53,253 nt of DNA from contig CAMKMX010000017.1 in NCBI GenBank assembly GCA_946414025.1, forward strand, positions 1 through 53,253, given 5' to 3'. Position numbers and translations under genes: made by a program. The notes beneath the pieces are model-generated. The model saw only the letters and a list, made by a program, of their open reading frames with translations, did not search any database and was not told where the DNA came from. Origin of the DNA: an uncultured Fibrobacter sp. GTDB lineage: Bacteria > Fibrobacterota > Fibrobacteria > Fibrobacterales > Fibrobacteraceae. Each line of letters starts with the position of its first letter. Position 1 is the stretch's first letter. Of this stretch, positions 24,681 to 32,230 are shown piece after piece.

Positions 24681-25832
24681 CTACTCGTCGGTGCGGGCTT
24701 CTCTGGTCCACCCACCAGACTTTTCCTTGCCGAAGGAAAGGAAAAATCCCTTGAGCATGGCCATGTTCATGGACAAGAAATAATAGGCCCCGGGAATAAT
24801 CTTGAAAAGCCCTACCAGCAAGAATCCGAACAATATGCCGAGCGAAATACGATAGAGGCTAAAGTACCAGGCTAGAGGAATGTTTACAAGGAATAGCAAG
24901 ATGAAAATGTGGGGCGAAAACCAGCGCAAAATCTTGTGCGAGAAAAACAGGTAGCATCGCAGAGGCCTGAATGGGTTCAGGAGCGGCAGGTACGAAAGCA
25001 GGTAGTTGAAGTTGGCGCGGCCGATGCGGACTTTTCGGCGGTATTCCCCGATGGTTTCCTTGGAGGTCTGTTCGGCTCCGATGGCGCTAGAAATGAAGGT
25101 GCAATAGTAGCCCTTCTGCAAAATTTTAGTGGTAACGAAAAAGTCGTCCATGACGCTTTTCTTGGTGGGCAAGTCGGTGTAGAGTTCCTTGCGGATGGCG
25201 TAAAGGGCTCCGTTACCACCGATGAGCAGGTCCATCATGCCCTCGAACTTCTTGATTTCGGATTCCAGGTCCCAGTAGGCGCTTTCGCCACGCCCCAGTT
25301 CAGTACCGCTCTTGTCGGTAAGAATCAGATGTCCGCAGGCGCATCCAATTTTCTTGTCTTTGAACGGGTCGGTAAGCTTGCGCACCACGTTTGGGAACAG
25401 CATGGTGTTGGCGTCGCAGAAAAGGAGGATTTCGCCAGAAGCTTTTTTTTCCAGGCGGTTCAGCATGGCGGCCTTGCCTGCATTCTGTGGGGCTTTGACG
25501 AGAGTGATGCCCTGGTCCTTGTACCGTTCTACGATTTCTGCTGTCTTGTCGGCGGAACCGTCGTCACCAATAAGGATTTCCAGTTTTTCTTTGGGGTAGT
25601 CCAGTTCCAGCAGGTTCTGGATCTTCCGTTCGATAACAGCTTCTTCGTTGTACGCAGAAATCAATATGGACACTTTGGGTGTGTCGCAGTCGGCCTCGTT
25701 TTCGGTTTCCTTTCGTTTGAAAATTTCGCTAACGAATGGCAGTGTGATGGGAAACAGCACATAGCAGTGGACAAAGAGGATGAGTAGCACCCAGAAGGAT
25801 ATCTGCAAATAGAAAAGAATTTGCTCGCTCAT
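24681..25832 (-). CDS. GT2-family glycosyltransferase, membrane-bound
   Basis: The 383-residue enzyme has an N-terminal membrane helix, a GT-A domain (VSILISAYNEEAVIERKI, IGDDGSADKT, FCDANTM as the DxD-like site) and a YRRKVRIGRANF segment equivalent to the acceptor-side QxxRW region. Three to four hydrophobic helices fill the C-terminal third. This arrangement matches processive or single-addition polysaccharide synthases that use nucleotide sugars at the inner membrane. Start ATGs overlap the upstream thioredoxin gene by four bases (ATGA), so they are coupled. It is probably part of the clpP-ftsY run. Confidence 0.9.
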   Translation of the reverse strand: MSEQILFYLQISFWVLLILFVHCYVLFPITLPFVSEIFKRKETENEADCDTPKVSILISAYNEEAVIERKIQNLLELDYPKEKLEILIGDDGSADKTAEIVERYKDQGITLVKAPQNAGKAAMLNRLEKKASGEILLFCDANTMLFPNVVRKLTDPFKDKKIGCACGHLILTDKSGTELGRGESAYWDLESEIKKFEGMMDLLIGGNGALYAIRKELYTDLPTKKSVMDDFFVTTKILQKGYYCTFISSAIGAEQTSKETIGEYRRKVRIGRANFNYLLSYLPLLNPFRPLRCYLFFSHKILRWFSPHIFILLFLVNIPLAWYFSLYRISLGILFGFLLVGLFKIIPGAYYFLSMNMAMLKGFFLSFGKEKSGGWTREARTDE

Positions 25833-26290
25833 CGTTCAATCCATTCTTTTTCTTTTTCCAGGAACTTGTCCAATAGCATCTGCATTTCTTGGGGCGACAT
25901 GGAGTCTGTAACCGTCAATATAGAAAGTCCCTTGGGTGCAACCAGCACAAAAGAGGGGAGAACGTTCAGTTCCCACACTTCGGAGAAGCATTTTTTGGCG
26001 GAGGCCTTTTTTCCGTCGCAAACGATGGGCGTTTCGGAATCCACGTCCAGCTTGACCGGATAAAATTTCTTGTTCAGTATGGAGGCAACTGTGGGGTTCA
26101 TATAGACATTTTTGTCCATGACCCGGCAGGGGATGCACCAGTCGGCGTACATATCCACAAAGATGAGCTTGGGTTCGGTCTTTGCCTTTTCAAGAGCGGT
26201 ACTGTAATCCATCCACTGGACCAGGGATTGAGAATTGGCGCCAATTGCCAAAGCCACCAAAACGCACATACAAGAAACAACGCGTGACAT
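25829..26290 (-). CDS. Secreted thioredoxin-fold protein (DsbD-gamma-like)
   Basis: A 153-residue protein with an N-terminal signal (MSRVVSCMCVLVALAIGANS) and a thioredoxin fold: FVDMYADWCIPCRVMDKNV carries the CxxC pair CIPC, then FVLVAPKG with an expected cis-proline position altered. Such proteins move electrons in the periplasm. It overlaps the glycosyltransferase start by four bases and follows the small lipoprotein by two bases, indicating one transcript. The substrate is unknown. Confidence 0.85.
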   Translation of the reverse strand: MSRVVSCMCVLVALAIGANSQSLVQWMDYSTALEKAKTEPKLIFVDMYADWCIPCRVMDKNVYMNPTVASILNKKFYPVKLDVDSETPIVCDGKKASAKKCFSEVWELNVLPSFVLVAPKGLSILTVTDSMSPQEMQMLLDKFLEKEKEWIER

Positions 26291-26292
26291 CG

Positions 26293-26679
26293 TTACTCCT
26301 TTCTACGTTTTCGCCCGGGTTCGGCTTTTGTTTGCTCTGCCAAGGTGTCTAGCCGGTCAATGACCGCCTTTTGGAACGGGACCCACATGTCCCTGTCGTC
26401 GAGAATGACTTTGGCCTTCTTTAAAAAATCTTCCCTGCTGTAGCCGACACTGTCCAGGACCGCTTTGCGGCGGAGTCTTGCGGCGGGAGAATCCTTGCCG
26501 TACATCTGTTCGGCAATCAGCAGTTCCGTGTAGGCGTTTACGAATTTTGGGTCAACGGAAGGGTCTTTCTTGTCGCAGCCCACCTGTAGGCATAGGCACG
26601 CTACGAAAGCAAGAATCAACAACGTGCGCCAGGCGACGCTTTTTGAATTCTTGATAATTCGCGGTTGAACGTCGGTCAT
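26293..26679 (-). CDS. Small lipoprotein, DUF4296-like
   Basis: The 128-residue protein has a membrane segment (WRTLLILAFVACLCL) and a lipobox-like VGCDKKD. The remainder (VNAYTELLIAEQMYG, LDSVGYSREDFLKKAKVI, VPFQKAVIDRLDTL) matches the pattern of DUF4296 lipoproteins from memory. The function is unknown; the tail is basic (PGRKRRKE). It sits between ftsY and the thioredoxin gene with gaps of under ten bases. Confidence 0.65.
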   Translation of the reverse strand: MTDVQPRIIKNSKSVAWRTLLILAFVACLCLQVGCDKKDPSVDPKFVNAYTELLIAEQMYGKDSPAARLRRKAVLDSVGYSREDFLKKAKVILDDRDMWVPFQKAVIDRLDTLAEQTKAEPGRKRRKE

Positions 26680-26687
26680 GACGGTTT

Positions 26688-27608
26688 TCAGGAATCGCTT
26701 TCCAGGGCGTTTTCGAAAAGGCCTTCTACATATTCGGCCTTGCTGAAAGGCACCAGCTGGTCGATGCGTTCGCCCATGCCAATCCAGCGGATGGGAATCT
26801 GCAGGGAACTCGCGATGGAAAGCACCGCTCCACCGCGGGCCGTACCGTCTAGCTTGGTGACCACCAGGCCCGTAAGGGGGAAACTCTGGTTGAAAATCTT
26901 GGTCTGGTTGATGGTGTTCTGACCGGTGTTGCCGTCAATCACGAGCCACATGTCGTGAGGCATTTCGGGGTTCACCTTCTTGATGACGCGGACTATCTTC
27001 TTGAGTTCTTCCATCAAGTAGTCTTTATTGTGCAGGCGGCCGGCGGTATCGATGAGCACCACGTCGCAGCCGCGGGCCACGGCCGCATTGCAGGCGTCGA
27101 ACGCCACTGCTGCGGGGTCGGATCCTTCTTGATGTTTTACGAATTCGGCTCCAGAGCGTTCCGCCCAGGTTTCCAGCTGGTCGATGGCTGCCGCACGGAA
27201 GGTGTCGCAGGCGGCAATCATCACCTTCTTGCCTTCGTCCTTGAGTCGGGCGGCCAGTTTCCCGATGGTGGTGGTCTTGCCGGCACCGTTTACACCGATG
27301 ACCAGCACCACATGGGGCTTGCCCTTGAGTTCAAAGGGGGGCGGATCTTTCAAGAGGCGCTCCGCCTCGCTCCGCATAATGTCAAGAACCTGCTCGGTGG
27401 TCAGGGCCTTGCCCAGAGCCTGTTCGCGCAAGGCGTCGGTCAACAGGAATGCGGCTTCGACGCCCACGTCGGCCTTGATGAGGTGCTCTTCCAGTTCTTC
27501 TAGGGTTTCGTCGGTAATTTTCCCGGCACCTACAATGCCCTTGAGCTCGCCCATAAGGGCGTCACGGGTCTTGGCAAGGCCGCTCTTGATGGCAGAAAAA
27601 AGTCCCAT
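26688..27608 (-). CDS. ftsY: Signal recognition particle receptor FtsY
   Basis: A 306-residue SRP GTPase. The NG domain shows G1 GVNGAGKTTTIGKLA (near 108), G3 DTAGRLHNKDYLMEEL and G4 TKLDGTARGG. The acidic A domain of enteric FtsY is absent, as in many bacteria. It docks ribosomes carrying SRP at the inner membrane. Its start codon overlaps the clpP stop (TAATG), so the two are translationally coupled. Confidence 0.96.
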   Translation of the reverse strand: MGLFSAIKSGLAKTRDALMGELKGIVGAGKITDETLEELEEHLIKADVGVEAAFLLTDALREQALGKALTTEQVLDIMRSEAERLLKDPPPFELKGKPHVVLVIGVNGAGKTTTIGKLAARLKDEGKKVMIAACDTFRAAAIDQLETWAERSGAEFVKHQEGSDPAAVAFDACNAAVARGCDVVLIDTAGRLHNKDYLMEELKKIVRVIKKVNPEMPHDMWLVIDGNTGQNTINQTKIFNQSFPLTGLVVTKLDGTARGGAVLSIASSLQIPIRWIGMGERIDQLVPFSKAEYVEGLFENALESDS

Positions 27609-28189
27609 TATACCAGGCTCTCGACCTTATCGACCAGACCGTAGGCCTTGGCCTCTTCGGCGCTCATGAAGTTGTCGCGTTCGGTGTCCTTGTCGATTTC
27701 CTCGATGCTATGGCCCGAAGTTTCGGCAAGAATCTTGCCCGTGATGTTACGGATGCGGAGCATTTCTTCGGCCTGGATCTGGATATCGCTGGCGGGCGCC
27801 ACGATTTCGCCGTGAATCAGGGGCTGGTGGATCATGATACGGGCGTTGGGCCAGGCGTAGCGCTTGCCCTTGGCGCCAGAGGTGAGGAGGACTGCTCCCA
27901 TGGAGGCGGCCTGCCCGCAACAGACGGTAACCACGTCGCTCTTGATGGCGTTCATGCAGTCGTAAATGGCAAGACCGCTAGAAATTACGCCGCCCGGGCT
28001 GTTGATAAAGAACACGATGTCTTCGTGGTTCAGGGAATCCAGGTACAGGAGCTGCTTGACGATGCGCTCGGCGCTTTCGTCATCCACTCCGCCCCACAAA
28101 AAAATCCTGCGCTTGGAGGCGAGGAACTCCTCGGCCTTTTTCATCATTTCGGGTGTCTGGTTTTCTTTCTTTTCGCTACAGTCAGCCAT
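27608..28189 (-). CDS. clpP: ATP-dependent Clp protease proteolytic subunit
   Basis: The 193-residue serine protease subunit contains the nucleophile Ser in GQAASMGAV (near 98), catalytic His in ARIMIHQP (near 123) and the Asp in ERDNFMSAEEA (near 172). It forms the tetradecameric barrel that degrades unfolded substrates delivered by ClpX or ClpA. No clpX follows, which is unusual compared with many genomes; ftsY is next and coupled. The preferred ATG is at 28189 with AAAGGA upstream. Confidence 0.96.
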   Translation of the reverse strand: MADCSEKKENQTPEMMKKAEEFLASKRRIFLWGGVDDESAERIVKQLLYLDSLNHEDIVFFINSPGGVISSGLAIYDCMNAIKSDVVTVCCGQAASMGAVLLTSGAKGKRYAWPNARIMIHQPLIHGEIVAPASDIQIQAEEMLRIRNITGKILAETSGHSIEEIDKDTERDNFMSAEEAKAYGLVDKVESLV

Positions 28190-28272
28190 AATGAATCCTT
28201 TTTGTTCAAGTATAATTTAGAAATTATTCAACACTGAATTATCGCCATTTCCTTGCAAAATGTAAAGATTCC

Positions 28273-28278
28273 TATATT
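28273..28278 (+). promoter_or_regulatory. Possible -10 box giving a leaderless aroD transcript
   Basis: TATATT lies six bases before ATG 28285, so transcription would begin at or next to the start codon. There is no ribosome site. No good -35 is visible. Confidence 0.4.
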
Positions 28279-28284
28279 TGGCCT

Positions 28285-29049
28285 ATGCCCGCGTGCAACG
28301 ATAAAATTTTGGTAGGCCTTGTCAGTCCCGAAGTCCTCTCCGCCATAGAGTCGGACTCCATGCACCCCGTGTTTCTGGACCTGCAGGCCTGTTCGGCGCT
28401 AGAAATCCGGTATGACTTTTTCGAAGAGTCCCTCTGGCAAGGCCTTTCGGCGCGAGTCCGGAAGGTAGCGCCCCACGCCATGCAGATAGGCACCATCCGC
28501 CTCAAGCGGGATGGCGGGGCCTTTCAGGATTCCCGTGCCGGAGACCGCCTGCCCCTGTGGAAAAACATTCTGGAAGCGGAGCAGGTGCCGGGCTGGCTGG
28601 ACCTGGAGCAGGACTGCCTCTACGACTACGAAAAGCTGTCCGCCCTGGCCGACCGTCGGAATGTAAAAATCCTTATCTCTCAGCACAATTTTTCCCGCAT
28701 GCCTACGGACATGGAACTGCGGGACTATGCCCGAGACGTTTCCCGCCTAGGGGCCGAAGGCCTGAAAATTGCCGCCATGTGCAATTCCGACGAGGACTGC
28801 GACCGTCTGTACAGGTTCACGCAGAAATTTTCTGGCGACTTTGAACTTTTTGCCGCCTTCGGCATGGGTGACCTTGGCCGGGTAAGCCGAATCTGGTCCC
28901 TGAAAGAGGGGGCGAACCTGACCTACGGGGCTATTGGCCAAGTGGCTGCCCCCGGTCAAATCCAGGTTCCCGTGATGGCGGAAGCCCTTGAAAAGCTGTC
29001 AGATTTCCATTCCAAATTCGAAATTTCCGCGTTTTTGAACGAAAAATGA
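28285..29049 (+). CDS. aroD: Type I 3-dehydroquinate dehydratase
   Basis: The 254-residue enzyme would convert 3-dehydroquinate to 3-dehydroshikimate in aromatic amino acid synthesis. The class I features are EIRYDFFEES near the N-terminus, the catalytic His in ISQHNFSRMPTD (near 133) and the Schiff-base lysine in GLKIAAMCN (near 157), followed by LTYGAIGQVAAPGQ. The first part (FLDLQACSALEIR) is more diverged than usual. No ribosome site precedes the ATG, which fits a leaderless transcript. Confidence 0.88.
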   Translation: MPACNDKILVGLVSPEVLSAIESDSMHPVFLDLQACSALEIRYDFFEESLWQGLSARVRKVAPHAMQIGTIRLKRDGGAFQDSRAGDRLPLWKNILEAEQVPGWLDLEQDCLYDYEKLSALADRRNVKILISQHNFSRMPTDMELRDYARDVSRLGAEGLKIAAMCNSDEDCDRLYRFTQKFSGDFELFAAFGMGDLGRVSRIWSLKEGANLTYGAIGQVAAPGQIQVPVMAEALEKLSDFHSKFEISAFLNEK

Positions 29050-29133
29050 CGGTTTTCCTTTTTTTATCCTTATTTTTTGGCAAACGGGCCTTAAATTTTC
29101 TAAATATCTATCTTGTATATAGAGGATAACGAT

Positions 29134-29598
29134 ATGCGTCTTTCTGAACGGTTTGTAGATAATTGCATTTTGATCAATTCTCCTTGCGAAACCAAGGAGG
29201 CCATTCTGAACGAATTGGTGGATACACTTTGCAGCGCCTATAAGCTGGAACATCGCGACGAAATTTTTGAGGCCGTCTGGAACCGCGAAAAGACCCGTTC
29301 CACCGGTATCGGTTGCGGCCTGGCCGTGCCCCACGCCAAGATCGACTACGTTGACCGCATGTGCATGGCGGCCGCCACTGTCGAAAAGGGCTTGGATTTC
29401 GAGTCCTTTGACGGCGAGCCCGTTTACCTGCTGATTCTCATCGTAAGCCCCGGAAACACTGTCGGACCGCACCTGAAGGCCCTGTCTTCGGTGAGCCGCC
29501 TCTTGGCCGACGGCAACGTCCGCAAGGAGCTGATTGCCGCCAAGACCCCGGCGGAGTTCCTGACCATCCTCAAGGGCGCCGAGGATAAGTATTTATAA
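29134..29598 (+). CDS. PTS EIIA, fructose/nitrogen type
   Basis: A 154-residue EIIA domain protein (PTS_EIIA_2). The phosphoryl-accepting histidine is in GCGLAVPHAKID (near residue 65). It could be a PtsN-like regulator or a sugar-specific EIIA; with no EIIB/C nearby, regulation by phosphorylation state is more likely. ATG 29134 has AGAGGA seven bases upstream; an in-frame TTG at 29113 lies within the likely TATATA -10. The stop is directly followed by a heptamer array. Confidence 0.88.
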   Translation: MRLSERFVDNCILINSPCETKEAILNELVDTLCSAYKLEHRDEIFEAVWNREKTRSTGIGCGLAVPHAKIDYVDRMCMAAATVEKGLDFESFDGEPVYLLILIVSPGNTVGPHLKALSSVSRLLADGNVRKELIAAKTPAEFLTILKGAEDKYL

Positions 29599-29603
29599 GG
29601 GGT

Positions 29604-29690
29604 TAGGGTCTAGGATCTAGGGGCTAGGGAAAAGTTTGAAGCACGAAGCGCGTGATTTTAAATCACTAAATCCTAGTCTCTAATCTCTAA
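29604..29690 (+). repeat. Pair of inverted heptamer arrays
   Basis: Four units TAGGGTC, TAGGATC, TAGGGGC, TAGGGAA (29604-29631), a 35-40 base spacer with palindrome GTGATTTTAAATCAC, then about four units reading TAGAGAT, TAGAGAC, TAGGATT, TAGTGAT on the minus strand. This is the same inverted geometry as 2254-2681 but without a gene inside. Confidence 0.75.
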
Positions 29691-29704
29691 CCCCTCCTCA
29701 TCCC

Positions 29705-29733
29705 TTGACAACCTTCTGTCCCTTTTATATATT
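29705..29733 (+). promoter_or_regulatory. Consensus promoter of tRNA-Val
   Basis: TTGACA (29705-29710) and TATATT (29728-29733) with a 17-base spacer; the tRNA begins 13 bases later. Confidence 0.8.
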
Positions 29734-29745
29734 TGCACCCACCTC

Positions 29746-29820
29746 GGACGGTTAGCTCAGTTGGTTTAGAGCGCTGCTTTCACACGGCAGAGGTCACTGG
29801 TTCAAATCCAGTACCGTCCA
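29746..29820 (+). tRNA. tRNA-Val (anticodon CAC)
   Basis: A full cloverleaf can be folded. The acceptor arms GGACGGT and ACCGTCC pair, with discriminator A820. The D arm is TTAGCTCAGTTGGTTTAGAG. The anticodon stem CTGCT/GGCAG encloses TTCACAC, giving CAC for valine GTG codons. The T arm is CTGGTTCAAATCCAG. CCA is not encoded. It stands alone with its own promoter and terminator. Confidence 0.95.
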
Positions 29821-29824
29821 CTCG

Positions 29825-29857
29825 AAAGGTCCTGCTTCGGCGGGGCCTTTTTGTTTT
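29825..29857 (+). terminator. Terminator after tRNA-Val
   Basis: AAAGGTCCTG and CGGGGCCTTT form a 10-bp stem (two G-T pairs) with loop CTTCGG, then TTGTTTTG. Confidence 0.8.
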
Positions 29858-29908
29858 GTCCGGGGCATTTTTGACCGCGGGACAACCGTGGGGCACAAGA
29901 GGCGCCGC

Positions 29909-30946
29909 CTAGACCTGCCCGAAGAACAAGTCCGAAAGGGCCGCTCGGAACTGGTTGATGCGGTCGGCGCTGGGTTCCCGGTGTGGCCAGGTGAAGTTGC
30001 TCAGGAGGACTACAGCCGCTCCCTTTTCGGGGTCGGCCACGATGCTTGCTCCGGTAAAACCGGTTTTTCCGAAGGTGCGGGGGGAGCGGCGGCTCCCCAT
30101 GAACCGTTCGGCGTTCAACTCCCAGCCGAGGGCGGTTTCTGCACCCACCTCCGGGGCGAAGGCGTTGTGGCTTACCAGGTCAAGAAGCCCCTTGGGCGCG
30201 ACGGTCTTGCCTTCGAAGACGCCGTCGTTCAAGACCATCTGCACAAAGCGGAGCAGGTCGGGAACGATGCTGAACATGCCGGCAGAACCTACTGGGAAAA
30301 GTTTCCGGAGCACCCAGGCGCTTTCGTCGTGAATTTCTCCCTGGATGGTGCGGCCCCGGAATTCGCATTCTTCCGTGGGCATGATCTGCTCCTTTGGGAA
30401 CCGGTCCAGAGGGTCCCAGCCGGAACGATTCATCTGTAGCGGCTCGAAGAAGGTCTCTTGCCCCAGCTGCTGCAGGGACTTTCCCGTGAGGCGGTTCAGC
30501 ACGATTCCCAGCAGCACGCTGGGCGGGTTTCCGTAGTTGAAGGCCTTGCCCGGCGGAATCTGGAACTGGTAGGTGAACAGGGCCTCCAGAATCTTTTCGG
30601 GCGGAAGCGTCCGGAGTGTCTTCATGGGTACGCGGTAGTCCAGGCTGTGGGTCAGCAGGTGAAAAATCCGGATGTCGTCCCGGTAATTGGTGTGCAGCTC
30701 CGGAATGAAGTCTATGACCTTGGCGTCAACATCCAGTTCGCCCCGCAGAATGCTGCACAGGGCAAGAGTCGAGGTAGGGCAGACTTTTGTCAGGGAGGCG
30801 ATGTCGAAGAGGGTGTCTTCGGCAGTGTCCAGCGCAACGACGTGCCGCGAACCGTCGGGCAGTACAAAGCCTGCCACGGCCTTGCTAAAGATGCCTTGGG
30901 CTTTGCCCTGTTGCAAGAGTGCTTGGATGGAGGTCTGGTCAAACAA
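29909..30946 (-). CDS. Serine hydrolase, class C beta-lactamase family
   Basis: A 345-residue protein of the penicillin-binding/beta-lactamase (AmpC, EstB) family. The three motifs are SLTK (serine nucleophile, near 52), YGN (near 138) and KTG in FGKTGFTG. No signal peptide is visible, so it is probably cytoplasmic, and esterase or peptidase activity is more likely than antibiotic hydrolysis. It starts at TTG 30946, which has AAGGAA seven bases upstream. A copy of the 33-bp palindrome lies 35 bases upstream and contains a TATATT, so this gene may share regulation with the ATPase gene. Confidence 0.85.
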   Translation of the reverse strand: MFDQTSIQALLQQGKAQGIFSKAVAGFVLPDGSRHVVALDTAEDTLFDIASLTKVCPTSTLALCSILRGELDVDAKVIDFIPELHTNYRDDIRIFHLLTHSLDYRVPMKTLRTLPPEKILEALFTYQFQIPPGKAFNYGNPPSVLLGIVLNRLTGKSLQQLGQETFFEPLQMNRSGWDPLDRFPKEQIMPTEECEFRGRTIQGEIHDESAWVLRKLFPVGSAGMFSIVPDLLRFVQMVLNDGVFEGKTVAPKGLLDLVSHNAFAPEVGAETALGWELNAERFMGSRRSPRTFGKTGFTGASIVADPEKGAAVVLLSNFTWPHREPSADRINQFRAALSDLFFGQV

Positions 30947-30980
30947 AATCAGTTCCTTTTAAGGTTATAAACGGATGTCT

Positions 30981-31013
30981 AATTAACATTTTGTAATATA
31001 CAAAATGTTAATT
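30981..31013. repeat. 33-bp palindrome, downstream copy
   Basis: Arms AATTAACATTTTGTA and TACAAAATGTTAATT pair perfectly around ATA. It contains the ATPase gene's TAA stop codon and, on the minus strand, a TATATT that could serve as -10 for the serine hydrolase gene. Confidence 0.85.
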
Positions 31014-32132
31014 AGATTCAAGCCAGCGACTCAAAAATACGTTATACACGCAGTAGCTTCTGCCCTCTAGCGAGAGCGTTTCAAGCAGGAGTTCCTTTTC
31101 TATCAACGACGTGACAATCCGCTTGACGGCTGCTGCGGTTCCCAGCTTATATTTGTTCAAGAAACTTCCCGCCGTAGGTTGGGCAACGGAGCCCTCCTTA
31201 GCGACTGCTTTCAAGAACTGCCACTGTTTATCCGTCAGCAAGTTACGGCGTTCCAGGAACCCATTCATTCCCTCGCGCAAGATTTCGGCACAAGACAGGC
31301 GAACATCGGCCAAAGTAATTTTCCTGCCAGCATCACGGAACAAGCGATGGCAAAGATACTGCACATAGAAGGTATGGCAACGGGTCCACTCTAACACAAA
31401 CTCAAGAGCATCATCATCGATGCGACGACTCCCCATACCAAACAGTTTCTTGATAAAATCGCCATAAACATCCGGCTGGATTTTGTCAAGATAAACAATA
31501 TGCGTACTTTCGTAGAACGGGCTTTTTTCGTTCACAAACATATCGGTCATGATATGCTTTTGGCTCCCGCAAAACACGAAGCGCACATTTTTAAGCGGTT
31601 GGATATAGGTGCGCAACAGCGCCTCCATATTCACGCCCTTAAAATTGCGGATAATCTGGAATTCATCAAAAGCAATGACAAACGTCTTCTTTTGGGAACC
31701 CAGAAAATCAAAAATACTTTTGAGCGTAGAAAGTTTTTGCCCATCGTTCTGGTACGTAATGCCCACCTGTGGCGAACCCGAAACAGGGTCATACGACACC
31801 ATTGGACGAATTCCCGAAAAAAACGAGAAGAACTTCTTTAACGTAGGTTCGGCCTTCACATTTGCAACAATGGATTCCGAAAGGAGCTTGACAAAGCCCT
31901 CCAGATTGTCTGCCGAGTAAACATCGCAATAGCAAAGCGTCATGGATGGGCGTTTTTTGGCAAGTTCATCAAAAACATGGTAAACCAGTCCCGTCTTGCC
32001 ATAACGACGCGGAGAAATCAGCGTCACATTGATACCGTTTTCCAAATCGTCTATAATATCCCGCGTTTCTTTTTCGCGATCGCAAAAAAGCTCAGCACTT
32101 TCGTAAGGGCGCAAAACAAAGGGATTTTCCAT
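31008..32132 (-). CDS. AAA+ ATPase of the archaeal-type (DUF234-like) family with C-terminal winged helix
   Basis: A 374-residue P-loop ATPase. Walker A is PRRYGKTGLV (near 40-49), Walker B KTFVIAFDEFQII (near 150), and a sensor-like FVFCGSQKHIM follows. The C-terminal 90 residues (LTDKQWQFLKAVAKEGSV, TAAAVKRIVTSLIEKELL) form a winged helix that may bind DNA. The start at 32132 is chosen because GGAG lies six bases upstream; two further in-frame ATGs reach 32144. Such ATPases are scattered as single genes with unknown roles. Identical palindromes overlap its promoter and its stop codon. Confidence 0.85.
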   Translation of the reverse strand: MENPFVLRPYESAELFCDREKETRDIIDDLENGINVTLISPRRYGKTGLVYHVFDELAKKRPSMTLCYCDVYSADNLEGFVKLLSESIVANVKAEPTLKKFFSFFSGIRPMVSYDPVSGSPQVGITYQNDGQKLSTLKSIFDFLGSQKKTFVIAFDEFQIIRNFKGVNMEALLRTYIQPLKNVRFVFCGSQKHIMTDMFVNEKSPFYESTHIVYLDKIQPDVYGDFIKKLFGMGSRRIDDDALEFVLEWTRCHTFYVQYLCHRLFRDAGRKITLADVRLSCAEILREGMNGFLERRNLLTDKQWQFLKAVAKEGSVAQPTAGSFLNKYKLGTAAAVKRIVTSLIEKELLLETLSLEGRSYCVYNVFLSRWLESN

Positions 32133-32146
32133 AGGCATCTCCATTC

Positions 32147-32171
32147 AACATTTTGTAATATACAAAATGTT
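32147..32171. repeat. Palindrome, upstream copy (operator-like)
   Basis: AACATTTTGTA-ATA-TACAAAATGTT is identical to the core of 30981-31013 and in the same orientation. Its centre coincides with the -10 box of the ATPase promoter. Confidence 0.85.
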
Positions 32172-32185
32172 AAACGAAAAGTCAA
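32157..32185 (-). promoter_or_regulatory. Promoter of the ATPase gene
   Basis: On the minus strand TTGACT (32180-32185), 17 bases, TATATT (32157-32162). The -10 lies at the centre of the palindrome, so a protein bound there would block RNA polymerase. Confidence 0.7.
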
Positions 32186-32230
32186 TAGCGATTATCAGCG
32201 TTTTGCCACCCCTTCTAGGGAGACATTTGC

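Noticed and set aside
29746..29820. tRNA-Val as an attachment site of a genomic island
   Set aside because: No integrase and no repeated tRNA 3' end nearby.
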